Positions 1 to 6,679 of a stretch of DNA of 16,392 nucleotides are shown here, in pieces. The notes under the pieces are model-generated. The model saw only the letters and a program-made list of their open reading frames with translations, ran no database searches and was not told the DNA's origin. A program made the position numbers and the translations under genes. The first letter of the stretch is position 1, and each line of letters opens with the position of its first letter. The stretch comes from Actinomycetes bacterium (lineage in GTDB: Bacteria; Actinomycetota; Coriobacteriia; Anaerosomatales; Anaerosomataceae), in NCBI GenBank assembly GCA_021850085.1, contig JAJZRZ010000012.1:1-16392 (forward strand). Direction: 5' to 3'.

Positions 1-161
1 TCAACGGTGGGCTCCATCGCCTGACAGAACGGGCACTCGGGATCGTAGAACTGGACGAAATGCAGCGGCGCTTTGTCCGAGGGACCCTCGCATCCGACCG
101 CCCCGAAAGCGAGCGCGGAAGCGGCTGCGATGGCGAGCGATACGACCGCTAGACGCTTCAT
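1..161 (-). CDS. Thioredoxin-like lipoprotein, N-terminal part only
   Basis: This gene runs off the left edge of the window, so only its first 53 codons are visible. It starts at ATG 161-159 with a strong AGGAGG ribosome site about 8 bases upstream. The N-terminus is a signal peptide: MKR, then a hydrophobic stretch rich in Ala/Leu/Val, then AVGC, where Cys24 fits a lipobox and would carry the lipid anchor. After a short linker comes FVQFYDPECPFCQAMEP, which has the beta-strand plus CxxC (CPFC, Cys43 and Cys46) layout of a thioredoxin-fold active site. The protein is therefore probably a membrane-tethered thiol reductase or oxidase outside the cytoplasmic membrane. It lies downstream of the FTR-Rieske gene on the same strand, with a gap of about 100 bases that shows no clear promoter or terminator. 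Fold assignment is good; the exact role (cytochrome c maturation, disulfide exchange) cannot be told from the fragment. Confidence 0.8.
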   Translation of the reverse strand, partial: MKRLAVVSLAIAAASALAFGAVGCEGPSDKAPLHFVQFYDPECPFCQAMEPTV

Positions 162-264
162 CGAGTACTCCTCCTGTCAGTGACGATGGTCCACCCGGAG
201 ACCGTGGCGGCAGAGCGCGGGTTCACGCCGCTCGGCGACGATGCCTCACCGGTCGCGCACCAGC

Positions 265-954
265 CTAGCGCACGACACGCTTCGAGGCGGCCTGTACCTG
301 AACGTGCACGACGCCGCCGTGCACGGTCACGGGATAGGTACGGATGTCGGCATCGGGGTGATCGGTGGTTCCCGTCCGGACGTCGTAGCGCCATCCATGC
401 CATGGGCACGTCAGAAGATGACCGTCGAGCAGACCTTCGGAAAGCGGCCCGTACGCGTGACGGCAAACGTTCGATACGGCGAAGAAGTCATCGCCTGAGC
501 GCGCGAGAGCGATGTCCCGCGAGCCCACCTTGACGTGGCGCACATGGCCGGACGCCATATCCTCCACCCGTGAAACCGGCACGTCGATGGGCGTGCCCGG
601 CTCGGGGTGCTCGGCCACACCCGTCAGCTCGGCGCCGTCCTCCACGTCGTGGCGGATGAACAGGCCGCACCAGCACTTCCGAATGGCGGCAAACTGGTCC
701 CGGTGGAAGGGGATGCACGGACAGATGATCTTCACGTCCTGCTTGGGGTCCCCGGTGCGGATGCGGCATGGGCAGTACACGTCGCCGGATTCGGCCAGGA
801 TCTCGATCTCCGAGGCGAGCACCTCGTCCACGAACTCGGTCTCGGTGTTGAACCGGTAGCCGAGCGAGGCGGCGAACGGTTCCATGTACTCCTTAAGATC
901 GGCGATCGTCGTCCCGTGGGCGAACAGGCGGCGCGGATGCTGCTCCTCGCTCAC
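265..954 (-). CDS. Fusion of ferredoxin:thioredoxin reductase catalytic chain and Rieske [2Fe-2S] domain
   Basis: The 229-residue protein has two redox domains. Residues about 10-105 match the catalytic (beta) chain of ferredoxin:thioredoxin reductase: the three cysteine pairs are C61-P-C63, C78-P-C80 and C94-W-C96, the last followed by GLF. In the family these hold a [4Fe-4S] cluster next to a redox-active disulfide and pass electrons from ferredoxin to a thioredoxin or glutaredoxin. Residues about 122-220 form a Rieske domain with C164-x-H166 and C183-x2-H186 (CRHAYG and CPWHGW), the ligand pattern of a ferredoxin-type [2Fe-2S] centre. All ligands of both clusters are present in one frame. 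No signal peptide is seen, so it should be cytoplasmic. The start is GTG at 954-952, overlapping the glutaredoxin stop (GTGA), which suggests translational coupling. Inference: the Rieske domain is a built-in electron carrier and the neighbouring glutaredoxin is the thiol partner. Confidence 0.9.
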   Translation of the reverse strand: MSEEQHPRRLFAHGTTIADLKEYMEPFAASLGYRFNTETEFVDEVLASEIEILAESGDVYCPCRIRTGDPKQDVKIICPCIPFHRDQFAAIRKCWCGLFIRHDVEDGAELTGVAEHPEPGTPIDVPVSRVEDMASGHVRHVKVGSRDIALARSGDDFFAVSNVCRHAYGPLSEGLLDGHLLTCPWHGWRYDVRTGTTDHPDADIRTYPVTVHGGVVHVQVQAASKRVVR

Positions 955-1196
955 AGCGACAGTCGCTCCTTGATGCGCCTCTTATCGAACCCGACGATGA
1001 CCTCTTCATCGATCACGAGCACCGGGAACGATGTTCCACCGGAGAGATCCTTGACCACGGCGATCGCGTCGTCGCGCTCATCTCCGTGCAGCAGGTCGAC
1101 CTCGATGATGTCGAACGTGACATCGTTCTCCTCAAGGTAACGGCGGGTCATACGGCAGTGGGGACACGTGGACAGGGCGAAGACCTTGACGGCCAT
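951..1196 (-). CDS. Glutaredoxin-family thiol reductase
   Basis: An 81-residue protein of typical glutaredoxin/NrdH length. It has the active-site motif CPHC (Cys11 and Cys14) right after the first beta strand, the cis-proline motif TSFPV, and a C-terminal GFDKRR segment that resembles the GFD/GFR glutathione- or partner-contact region of the family. It should exchange disulfides in the cytoplasm. The start ATG 1196-1194 has AAGGAGG 4 bases upstream. Its stop overlaps the start of the FTR-Rieske gene by four bases, so the two are almost certainly made together and the reductase is the likely source of its electrons. The gene is not next to a class I ribonucleotide reductase, so the name NrdH is not used; redoxin in an FTR pair is the better description. 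Confidence 0.92.
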   Translation of the reverse strand: MAVKVFALSTCPHCRMTRRYLEENDVTFDIIEVDLLHGDERDDAIAVVKDLSGGTSFPVLVIDEEVIVGFDKRRIKERLSL

Positions 1197-1231
1197 GTGG
1201 CCTCCTTCAGCTCGAAGCGGTGGTCAGCAAC

Positions 1232-1582
1232 CTACACCCCGGCGGTCGGCACCTCGGGTCCGTCGGTGTGCTCGACTTCGATCTTGCGCCAGTGATAGGC
1301 GTACAGCGGACCTGCCACGAGCAGCATCGCGGCGTCGCGCACAAGACTCAAGATCGCGTAGCGCCGGGCCGAGTCCTGCTGGTACTCGCGCTCCGCCTTG
1401 AGGTCCTCCTCGCTGCGCCCGCTGTCATCATCCGGCACGGCGAGAGGATATCCTGGGTCGGGGTAGACAAGATCGACCGTGCCGCTCACCAGACCCACCA
1501 CGGCGATGATCACCATGATGAGCGTGATCAGGCACACAAGGTACAGATAGATGTTCCTGAGGGACCAACGATCCTTCGCCAT
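1232..1582 (-). CDS. Small membrane protein of unknown function, two membrane segments
   Basis: A 116-residue protein with no family I can name safely. Residues about 10-33 (YLYLVCLITLIMVIIAVVGL) form one strong membrane helix. A charged loop follows, rich in Asp, Glu and Arg (residues about 48-72). A second helix lies at about 77-95 (ILSLVRDAAMLLVAGPLYAY), with a short acidic tail. The layout resembles the N-terminal part of DUF5671-like membrane proteins, but that is only an impression. The start ATG 1582-1580 has AAGGAG 7 bases upstream. It is the first gene of the minus-strand thiol-redox group, 35 bases before the glutaredoxin, and diverges from the yycJ-type gene. Whether it takes part in redox work is unknown. 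Confidence 0.75.
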   Translation of the reverse strand: MAKDRWSLRNIYLYLVCLITLIMVIIAVVGLVSGTVDLVYPDPGYPLAVPDDDSGRSEEDLKAEREYQQDSARRYAILSLVRDAAMLLVAGPLYAYHWRKIEVEHTDGPEVPTAGV

Positions 1583-1692
1583 TTTCGCTCCTTGATAGCG
1601 GCCGACGGAAGCGGAATCCCAAACGTTCGTGCATCACGAGATGTTCCCGTCGATTGGCTGCTTCTGACAGCGCACGCAGCCATCCTGCACGC

Positions 1693-1698
1693 TACAAT
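1693..1698 (+). promoter_or_regulatory. Possible -10 element for the yycJ-type gene
   Basis: TACAAT is a near-perfect -10 hexamer, 38 bases before the start codon at 1737, in the divergent gap 1583-1736. I see no good -35 at 16-18 bases upstream (CTGACA at 1664-1669 is too far, at 23 bases). The call rests on the hexamer and its position only. Confidence 0.3.
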
Positions 1699-1736
1699 CC
1701 TCGCATGCTCCACCACAAGACACCAGCGGCGCGCGC

Positions 1737-2498
1737 ATGCGCCTGATCGTTCTAGCTTCGGGATCCTCCGGCAATGCCGCGCTCATCGAGTCCGGCGGCC
1801 GTGCCGTGCTGCTCGACGCCGGACTCTCGGCCCGGGAGACGATGCGCAGGATCGCCCTTGCCGGAGCGGGGGACGCGCGGGTCGAGGCGATCCTGCTCAC
1901 CCACGAGCACGGCGACCACGTCCGCGGTGCACGAGTCCTCGCTCGCAGGCTGGGCGTGCCTGTCGTCGGAACGTCCGGGACGCTTCACGGCGCCGCGAAC
2001 TGCCTGCTCGACGTGCCTGAACTCGTCACCGTCGGCCGCCGCGACGAGTTCTCGCTGGCGGGGATGCGCATCACGACCTTCGGCACGATGCATGACGCCT
2101 GCGATCCGTGCGGGTACACGTTCAAGAGCAGGAACGGCCACCGTGTGGGTATCGCGACCGACACCGGCGTGATGGCTGCCGAGGTCACCGAAGCCTTGTC
2201 GGGGTGCCACGCCATCGGCCTGGAGTCCAATCACGACGAGCGTATGCTGGCCGAAGGGCCGTATCCCCCGTTCCTGAAGAGGCGCATCGCCGGGGAGCGA
2301 GGTCACCTCTCCAACGCAGCGGCCGCCGCCGCGCTCGCGTCGCTGCGGTGGAAGGGACTCGCGCACGTCTTCGCGCTGCACCTCTCCGAGCAGAACAACA
2401 CGCCCGAGTCGGCCTTGGCGGCTCTGTCGAAGACCGCCGGCGCCAAGACGGCGCTCGCAACCGTCGCGCGCAACGAGATCGCGGGGTGCTCGCTGTAG
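1737..2498 (+). CDS. yycJ: Metallo-beta-lactamase-fold hydrolase, YycJ/WalJ type
   Basis: A 253-residue cytoplasmic protein of the metallo-beta-lactamase fold. The N-terminus MRLIVLASGSSGNAALIES is the typical YycJ/WalJ opening, where SGSSGN is highly conserved. The metal-binding motif HEHGDH sits at residues 56-61. Further signatures are the GTSGTLH segment, HDACDPCGYTF, GIATDTG (second metal site) and LESNHD. The C-terminus carries GHLSN and HLSEQNN, both usual in this family. Members of the family act as exonucleases linked to mismatch repair in Bacillus; that role is taken from the family, not from this sequence. Length is usual. The ATG at 1737 has only a weak ribosome site, but the protein aligns from its first residue. 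No two-component walRK genes are beside it, so it is not in the classical wal operon. Confidence 0.9.
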   Translation: MRLIVLASGSSGNAALIESGGRAVLLDAGLSARETMRRIALAGAGDARVEAILLTHEHGDHVRGARVLARRLGVPVVGTSGTLHGAANCLLDVPELVTVGRRDEFSLAGMRITTFGTMHDACDPCGYTFKSRNGHRVGIATDTGVMAAEVTEALSGCHAIGLESNHDERMLAEGPYPPFLKRRIAGERGHLSNAAAAAALASLRWKGLAHVFALHLSEQNNTPESALAALSKTAGAKTALATVARNEIAGCSL

Positions 2499-2532
2499 CC
2501 GGCGGCCCGTTGAGTCCCGAGAGATTGCGTCC

Positions 2533-2561
2533 TTGACACCAGACTTCATCGTACATACCGT
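2533..2561 (+). promoter_or_regulatory. Likely sigma-70 type promoter of the nrdDG transcript
   Basis: TTGACA at 2533-2538 is a perfect -35 hexamer. With a 17-base spacer it is followed by TACCGT at 2556-2561, which keeps the important first, second and last positions of a -10 box. Transcription would begin near 2568, just ahead of the cobalamin riboswitch. The -10 lies inside the palindrome ACATACcGTATGT (2553-2565), so a repressor bound there would block it. Confidence 0.5.
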
Positions 2562-2600
2562 ATGTTGTGCCACGGTTCTCTAGACCACAACATCTAGGGC
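2555..2600 (+). promoter_or_regulatory. Possible pair of NrdR boxes over the nrdDG promoter
   Basis: Two similar 16-base sites face each other: CCACAACATCTAGGGC at 2585-2600 and, on the minus strand, GCACAACATACGGTAT (2570-2555). Both share the block CACAACAT. The second site fits the NrdR-box core (C-w-A-t-A-T-a-T-w-G) at 8 of 10 positions, the first at 7 of 10. Their centres are 30 bases apart, close to the three helical turns usual for NrdR pairs. The same bases could simply form a hairpin (ATGTTGTG at 2562-2569 with CACAACAT at 2586-2593), so the NrdR reading is tentative. Confidence 0.35.
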
Positions 2601-2745
2601 TAAGAGGGAAGCCGGTGACTCCACGGAGGAAACCGGCGCTGCCCCCGCATCTGTGAGCGGCGAGCGGGTGTCACGATATGCCACTGGCCGGACAAGGCCG
2701 GGAAGGTGATGACACAGCGACGACCCGCGAGCCAGAAGACCTGCC
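2565..2745 (+). promoter_or_regulatory. Cobalamin (AdoCbl) riboswitch upstream of nrdD
   Basis: The conserved aptamer landmarks occur in order: AAGAGGGAAGCCGGTG (from 2602), then ACCGGCGCTGCCCCCGCA (2632-2649), CTGTGAGCGGCGAGC, the GCCACTGGCC / AAGGCCGGGAAGG arm (about 2680-2706), GACGACCCGCGAG, and the 3' B12 box AGCCAGAAGACCTGCC at 2730-2745. The CTGTG step is CATCTGTG rather than CAACTGTG, a small deviation. The 5' edge is approximate. Between aptamer and nrdD (2746-2857) there is a small hairpin (CGGG-GTGC-CCCG, 2774-2785) inside GTACG/CGTAC (2763-2767 and 2792-2796), but no U-run. CCGCC at 2814-2818 could pair with GGCGG at 2854-2858, covering the start codon. This suggests control of translation rather than of termination. 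In the family, bound B12 turns expression off. Confidence 0.93.
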
Positions 2746-2857
2746 GCGGCCACCTGAACGCAGTACGCACGGGCGGGGTGCCCCGGCGGATCGTACGGCC
2801 TTGTTCTCCGAAGCCGCCTCGCCGTCAGCACACCCCATGAGATGTGGGAGGCCGGCG

Positions 2858-4972
2858 GTGGACGTCACGGACGCAGGGCAGACGGCGGGGGTCATCAAAC
2901 GAGGCGGCGCACGCGTCCCGTTCGATGCCGACAAGATCCGCTCGGCCATCGAGCGAGCCGGCATCGCCGCCGGAGAGTTCGACGCCACGGAGGCGCAGCT
3001 GCTCACCGCGCAGGCGCTGAAGGTGCTCCAGCACCGGTTCCCGGATTCCGACCCCGAGATCGAGCAGATCCAGGACGTCGTGGAGCAGGTGCTCATCAGC
3101 GCCAACCATTTCGCGACCGCGCGCGCCTACATCGTCTACCGCGAACAGCGCGCGCGCCTGCGCAGCGACACGAAGACTATGGTCGACGTCGCCGCGTCCG
3201 TGAACGAGTACCTGGACCGCGAGGACTGGCGGGTGAACGCCAACGCCAACCAGGGCTACTCCCTCGGCGGGCTGATCTTGAACGTCTCGGGCAAGGTCAT
3301 CGCCAACTACTGGCTCTCCCACGTCTACCCGGCCGAGGTGGGACGCGCGCATCGAGACGGCGCCATCCACATCCACGACCTCGACATGCTCGCCGGCTAC
3401 TGTGCGGGCTGGTCGCTTCGCACGCTTCTGAACGAGGGGCTCAACGGCGTCCCCGGCAAAGTGGAAGCGGCCCCGCCGAGACACCTGTCGAGCGCCGTGG
3501 GTCAGATCGTCAACTTCCTCGGCACGCTGCAAAACGAATGGGCGGGTGCGCAGGCGTTCAGCTCGTTCGACACCTACCTCGCGCCGTTCATCCGCGTGGA
3601 CGACCTCTCGTACGACGAAGTGCGCCAGTCGATCCAGGAGCTCGTGTACAACCTGAACGTCCCGTCGCGCTGGGGCACGCAGACCCCGTTCACCAACCTC
3701 ACGTTCGACTGGACGTGCCCGGAGGACCTCGCAGGCGAGTACCCGGTCATCGGCGGCCGTGTGTGCGAGTTCACTTACGGTGAACTTCAGCGCGAGATGG
3801 ACATGATCAACCGCGCGTACATCGAAGTCATGACCGCCGGTGATGCCAAGGGGCGGGTCTTCACCTTCCCGATTCCCACCTACAACATCACGCCCGAGTT
3901 CCCTTGGGAGTCTGAAAACGCCGACCTGCTCTTCGAGATGACCGCGAAGTACGGCCTCCCGTACTTTCAGAACTTCGTGAACTCCGAACTCAGCCCGAAC
4001 ATGGTGCGCTCCATGTGCTGCCGGCTTCAGCTCGACCTGTCCGAGCTGCTGAAGCGCGGCAACGGCCTGTTCGGAAGCGCCGAGCAGACCGGCTCGCTAG
4101 GCGTCGTCACGATCAACTGCGCGCGGCTTGGCCATCTGCACGCCGGTGACGAGATGGGACTGTTCGCGGCCCTCGACAGGCTGCTCGAGCACGCGCGCAC
4201 GTCGCTCGAACTCAAGCGCAAAGTGATTCAGCAACACATCGACAACGGCCTCTTCCCGTACACGAAGCGCTACCTCGGCACGCTCCGCAATCACTTCTCG
4301 ACCATCGGCGTCAACGGCATCAACGAGATGATCCGCAACTTCACGGGCAATGCCGACGACATCACGACGGCGGCAGGCGAGGAATTCGCGCTGCGCTTCC
4401 TCGATCACGTCCGCGACCGCATCACCGGCTTCCAGGAGGCCACGGGGCATCTGTACAACCTCGAGGCCACGCCCGCCGAGGGGACGACGTACCGCTTCGC
4501 CCGCGAGGACAAGAAGCGGTTCGGGGACGCGATCATCCAGGCCGGCTCACCGGAGAACCCCTACTACACGAACTCCAGCCAGCTGCCAGTCGGCTTCACC
4601 AGCGACCCGTTCGAGGCGCTGCAACGCCAGGAGCCGCTCCAGCGCAAGTACACCGGCGGGACGGTGCTGCACCTCTACCTGGGCGAACGCGTCAGCTCCA
4701 TCGAGGCCTGCAAGAAGCTCGTCCGCCGTTCGCTCGAGAACTTCCGTCTGCCCTACATCACGATCTCGCCGACGTTCTCGGTGTGCCCGATACACGGATA
4801 CCTGGAGGGCGAGCACCGATTCTGCCCGAGGTGCGATGAAGAGCGGACCCCGTGCGAGGTCTGGACGCGAGTCATGGGGTACCATCGCCCAGTCGCTTCG
4901 TTCAACCGCGGCAAGCAGGGGGAGTACGCGGAGCGCGTCTACTTCGTCGAGCCCGATGACTCCGGACTGTAG
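2858..4972 (+). CDS. nrdD: Class III (anaerobic) ribonucleoside-triphosphate reductase, catalytic subunit
   Basis: This is the glycyl-radical enzyme that reduces ribonucleotides without oxygen. I start it at GTG 2858, which has GGGAGG at 2846-2851 and a 6-base spacer, giving 704 residues; ATG 2837 is an in-frame alternative, and the frame stays open back into the riboswitch without being coding there. Residues 12-105 are an ATP-cone (KRGG, PFDADKI). The barrel carries IHIHDLD (170-176), a Cys at 182, the MCCRLQ segment (Cys387/Cys388, the region of the thiyl-radical cysteine) and GVVTIN (415-420). A C-terminal zinc site has Cys643, Cys656 and Cys659, with Cys666 or His646 as a possible fourth ligand. 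The glycyl radical site is Gly674 in RVMGYHRPV. It overlaps nrdG by 17 bases and lies under a cobalamin riboswitch. All key residues look intact. Confidence 0.97.
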   Translation: MDVTDAGQTAGVIKRGGARVPFDADKIRSAIERAGIAAGEFDATEAQLLTAQALKVLQHRFPDSDPEIEQIQDVVEQVLISANHFATARAYIVYREQRARLRSDTKTMVDVAASVNEYLDREDWRVNANANQGYSLGGLILNVSGKVIANYWLSHVYPAEVGRAHRDGAIHIHDLDMLAGYCAGWSLRTLLNEGLNGVPGKVEAAPPRHLSSAVGQIVNFLGTLQNEWAGAQAFSSFDTYLAPFIRVDDLSYDEVRQSIQELVYNLNVPSRWGTQTPFTNLTFDWTCPEDLAGEYPVIGGRVCEFTYGELQREMDMINRAYIEVMTAGDAKGRVFTFPIPTYNITPEFPWESENADLLFEMTAKYGLPYFQNFVNSELSPNMVRSMCCRLQLDLSELLKRGNGLFGSAEQTGSLGVVTINCARLGHLHAGDEMGLFAALDRLLEHARTSLELKRKVIQQHIDNGLFPYTKRYLGTLRNHFSTIGVNGINEMIRNFTGNADDITTAAGEEFALRFLDHVRDRITGFQEATGHLYNLEATPAEGTTYRFAREDKKRFGDAIIQAGSPENPYYTNSSQLPVGFTSDPFEALQRQEPLQRKYTGGTVLHLYLGERVSSIEACKKLVRRSLENFRLPYITISPTFSVCPIHGYLEGEHRFCPRCDEERTPCEVWTRVMGYHRPVASFNRGKQGEYAERVYFVEPDDSGL

Positions 4973-5657
4973 CCTGAAAGTCGCCGGTCTCGTACCTTTG
5001 TCCACCGTCGACAAACCGGATGCTTTGATCGCCACCGTCTTCACCCAAGGTTGTCCGTGGCGCTGCCCGTACTGTCACAATCCCCACCTGCTGGTAAGCG
5101 AACCGCCCGGAGGTGATGCGACCGGCCTGTGGACCTGGGAGCGCGTCATGGCGTTTCTGGGAACGCGTCGCGGACTGCTCGACGGAGTGGCGTTCTCGGG
5201 AGGCGAGCCCACGATCCATGCCGACCTGGTCGCAGCCATGCGCGACGTGCGGGACGGCGGGTTCGCCGCTTACCTGCACACGGCCGGCCCACTGCCGGCT
5301 GCGCTCGCACGGGTGCTGCCGCTCGTGCAGTGGGTGGGGTTCGACGTCAAGGCACCGTTCGACGAGTACAAGCGGGTCACGCGGGTCGCGGATTCCGGTT
5401 CTTGCGCGCGCGAGAGCCTGCGTCTGCTCGTCGGCAGCGGCGTCCCGTTCGAGGTGCGCACAACGGTGCATTCGGATCAGCTTGACCTGCCGGCGCTCGA
5501 ACGGCTCGCCGACGACCTCGCCGCCGAAGGAATCGACTCGTGGGTGCTTCAGGCCTGCCGGACCGAGGGGGCCGGGCCGGGGATCGGGCCGAACAAGACG
5601 TCGCTCGACAGTCTCGACTCCCTGCGGAAACGGGTCCCGGCGATCTCAACGCGGTAG
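4956..5657 (+). CDS. nrdG: Anaerobic ribonucleotide reductase activating protein (radical SAM)
   Basis: NrdG uses S-adenosylmethionine and a [4Fe-4S] cluster to place the glycyl radical on NrdD. The 233-residue protein has the radical-SAM motif CPWRCPYC with Cys33, Cys37 and Cys40, the GGEPT segment at residues 82-86 and a later DVKAP motif, all typical of the longer NrdG2-type activases. The start ATG 4956 lies inside the end of nrdD (17-base overlap), which fits translational coupling; it has no clear ribosome site of its own. A later in-frame TTG at 4998 would leave 219 residues but cuts into the usual N-terminus (GLVPLSTVDKP). The open frame extends far upstream inside nrdD, but that part is shadow sequence. 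The gene ends 8 bases before the stop of the convergent cbiB. Confidence 0.95.
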   Translation: MTPDCSLKVAGLVPLSTVDKPDALIATVFTQGCPWRCPYCHNPHLLVSEPPGGDATGLWTWERVMAFLGTRRGLLDGVAFSGGEPTIHADLVAAMRDVRDGGFAAYLHTAGPLPAALARVLPLVQWVGFDVKAPFDEYKRVTRVADSGSCARESLRLLVGSGVPFEVRTTVHSDQLDLPALERLADDLAAEGIDSWVLQACRTEGAGPGIGPNKTSLDSLDSLRKRVPAISTR

Positions 5658-5665
5658 GGCGCCGG

Positions 5666-6679
5666 CTAGGGACTCCAGCCGAGAAGCATGGTGGTCACCA
5701 ACAGCGTCCCAGCAAGACCGATCGCCGTCAGGGCCGCCGTCATCGTCACCAACTCGGCCGCCCTCGCGATATCCGCCCCCTTCGGCACGGGAAACTCGGC
5801 CCCGATGAGCGCTCTGTCGTGGATACCCTCGCCGTATTCCACGGGCCCGCCCAGCCGGACACCAAGGGCTCCCGAGAACAGGGCCTCGCCGTGCGCCGAG
5901 TTCGGACTGGCGTGCTTGCGGCGATCGCGAAGACCGACCGCCCACGACCGCCGTCCGGAGAAGCCGGCCCGGATCGCTGCGAGTGGAACGGCCAGCAGCG
6001 CAAGGCGAGCCGGAAGCCAGACGAGCACGTCATCCAATCTGGCCGAGGCCGTACCGAACCTCCGGTATCGCTCGCTGCGGTAGCCGGTCATCGAGTCCAA
6101 AGTGCTGACTGCCTTGTGCAGCCACGCACCGGGCGCACCCAGCAAGGCGGCCCAGAACAGTGGCGCTATCACTGCGTCCACCACGTTCTCGCCCAGCGAC
6201 TCGATGGCTGCCCGCGCGATCTCGCTCTCGCTGAGACTCTCCGTGCGCCGGGCGACGAGGCGGGCGACTCGTGCCCTTGCCGCCGGGAGGTCCGTCTCTC
6301 CCAGGAGCGTGGATACCTCCCTGCCCTCGTGAGCGAGGCTGCGGGAAGCGAGCGTCAGCCACACGAGGACCGCTTCAACGGCTATGGCCACCGGCGGATA
6401 GAGATGGAACAGCCCAACGCTCAGGCCGAGCGCAGGACCGGCGGCCACAGGCACCGTGACGGCAACGAGAAGGATGCCGCCTGCCGTCTCGGCGGACCCG
6501 CACAGCCGCCGGATCGCTCTTTCCGCCTGCCCGATGAACCTGCCAAGCCATGCCACGGGGTGAAGTGACGATCGGGGATCGCCGAAGAGATGATCCAGCA
6601 GCACGGCCAACGACAGAGCGAGCGCCCGACCCGAAAGCGCCTCCGGCGACCACAGCGCCTCAAGGACCAGTTGCGTCAC
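5666..6679 (-). CDS. cbiB: Adenosylcobinamide-phosphate synthase (CbiB/CobD)
   Basis: An integral membrane enzyme that joins adenosylcobyric acid to (R)-1-aminopropan-2-ol phosphate to give adenosylcobinamide phosphate. The 337-residue length is usual. Family motifs seen in order are DHLFGDP and HPVAWLGR near the N-terminus, ESLGENVVDAVIAPLFWA in the middle, KAVSTLDSMTGYR, and HASPNSAHGEALFSGALG towards the C-terminus. Several hydrophobic segments (about 55-80, 88-110, 170-185, 220-240, 310-335) fit a multi-pass protein. The start is GTG 6679-6677, overlapping the stop of the upstream decarboxylase-like gene by four bases (GTGA). That neighbour would make the aminopropanol phosphate that CbiB uses, so the pair covers two consecutive steps. 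Confidence 0.95.
   Translation of the reverse strand: MTQLVLEALWSPEALSGRALALSLAVLLDHLFGDPRSSLHPVAWLGRFIGQAERAIRRLCGSAETAGGILLVAVTVPVAAGPALGLSVGLFHLYPPVAIAVEAVLVWLTLASRSLAHEGREVSTLLGETDLPAARARVARLVARRTESLSESEIARAAIESLGENVVDAVIAPLFWAALLGAPGAWLHKAVSTLDSMTGYRSERYRRFGTASARLDDVLVWLPARLALLAVPLAAIRAGFSGRRSWAVGLRDRRKHASPNSAHGEALFSGALGVRLGGPVEYGEGIHDRALIGAEFPVPKGADIARAAELVTMTAALTAIGLAGTLLVTTMLLGWSP

Noticed and set aside
2678..2857. In-frame N-terminal extension of nrdD beginning at ATG 2678
   Set aside because: The first part lies inside the conserved cobalamin aptamer, and the peptide has no resemblance to NrdD. The ATP-cone begins just after GTG 2858, which has a good GGGAGG site.
4350..4955. Long open frame ahead of nrdG on the plus strand
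   Set aside because: It is the +1/+2 shadow of nrdD, rich in Arg, Ser and Thr as expected for a GC-rich off-frame; nrdG starts at ATG 4956.
5650..5670. Terminator between the convergent nrdG and cbiB genes
   Set aside because: Only eight bases separate the stops and no stem with a U-run is present.
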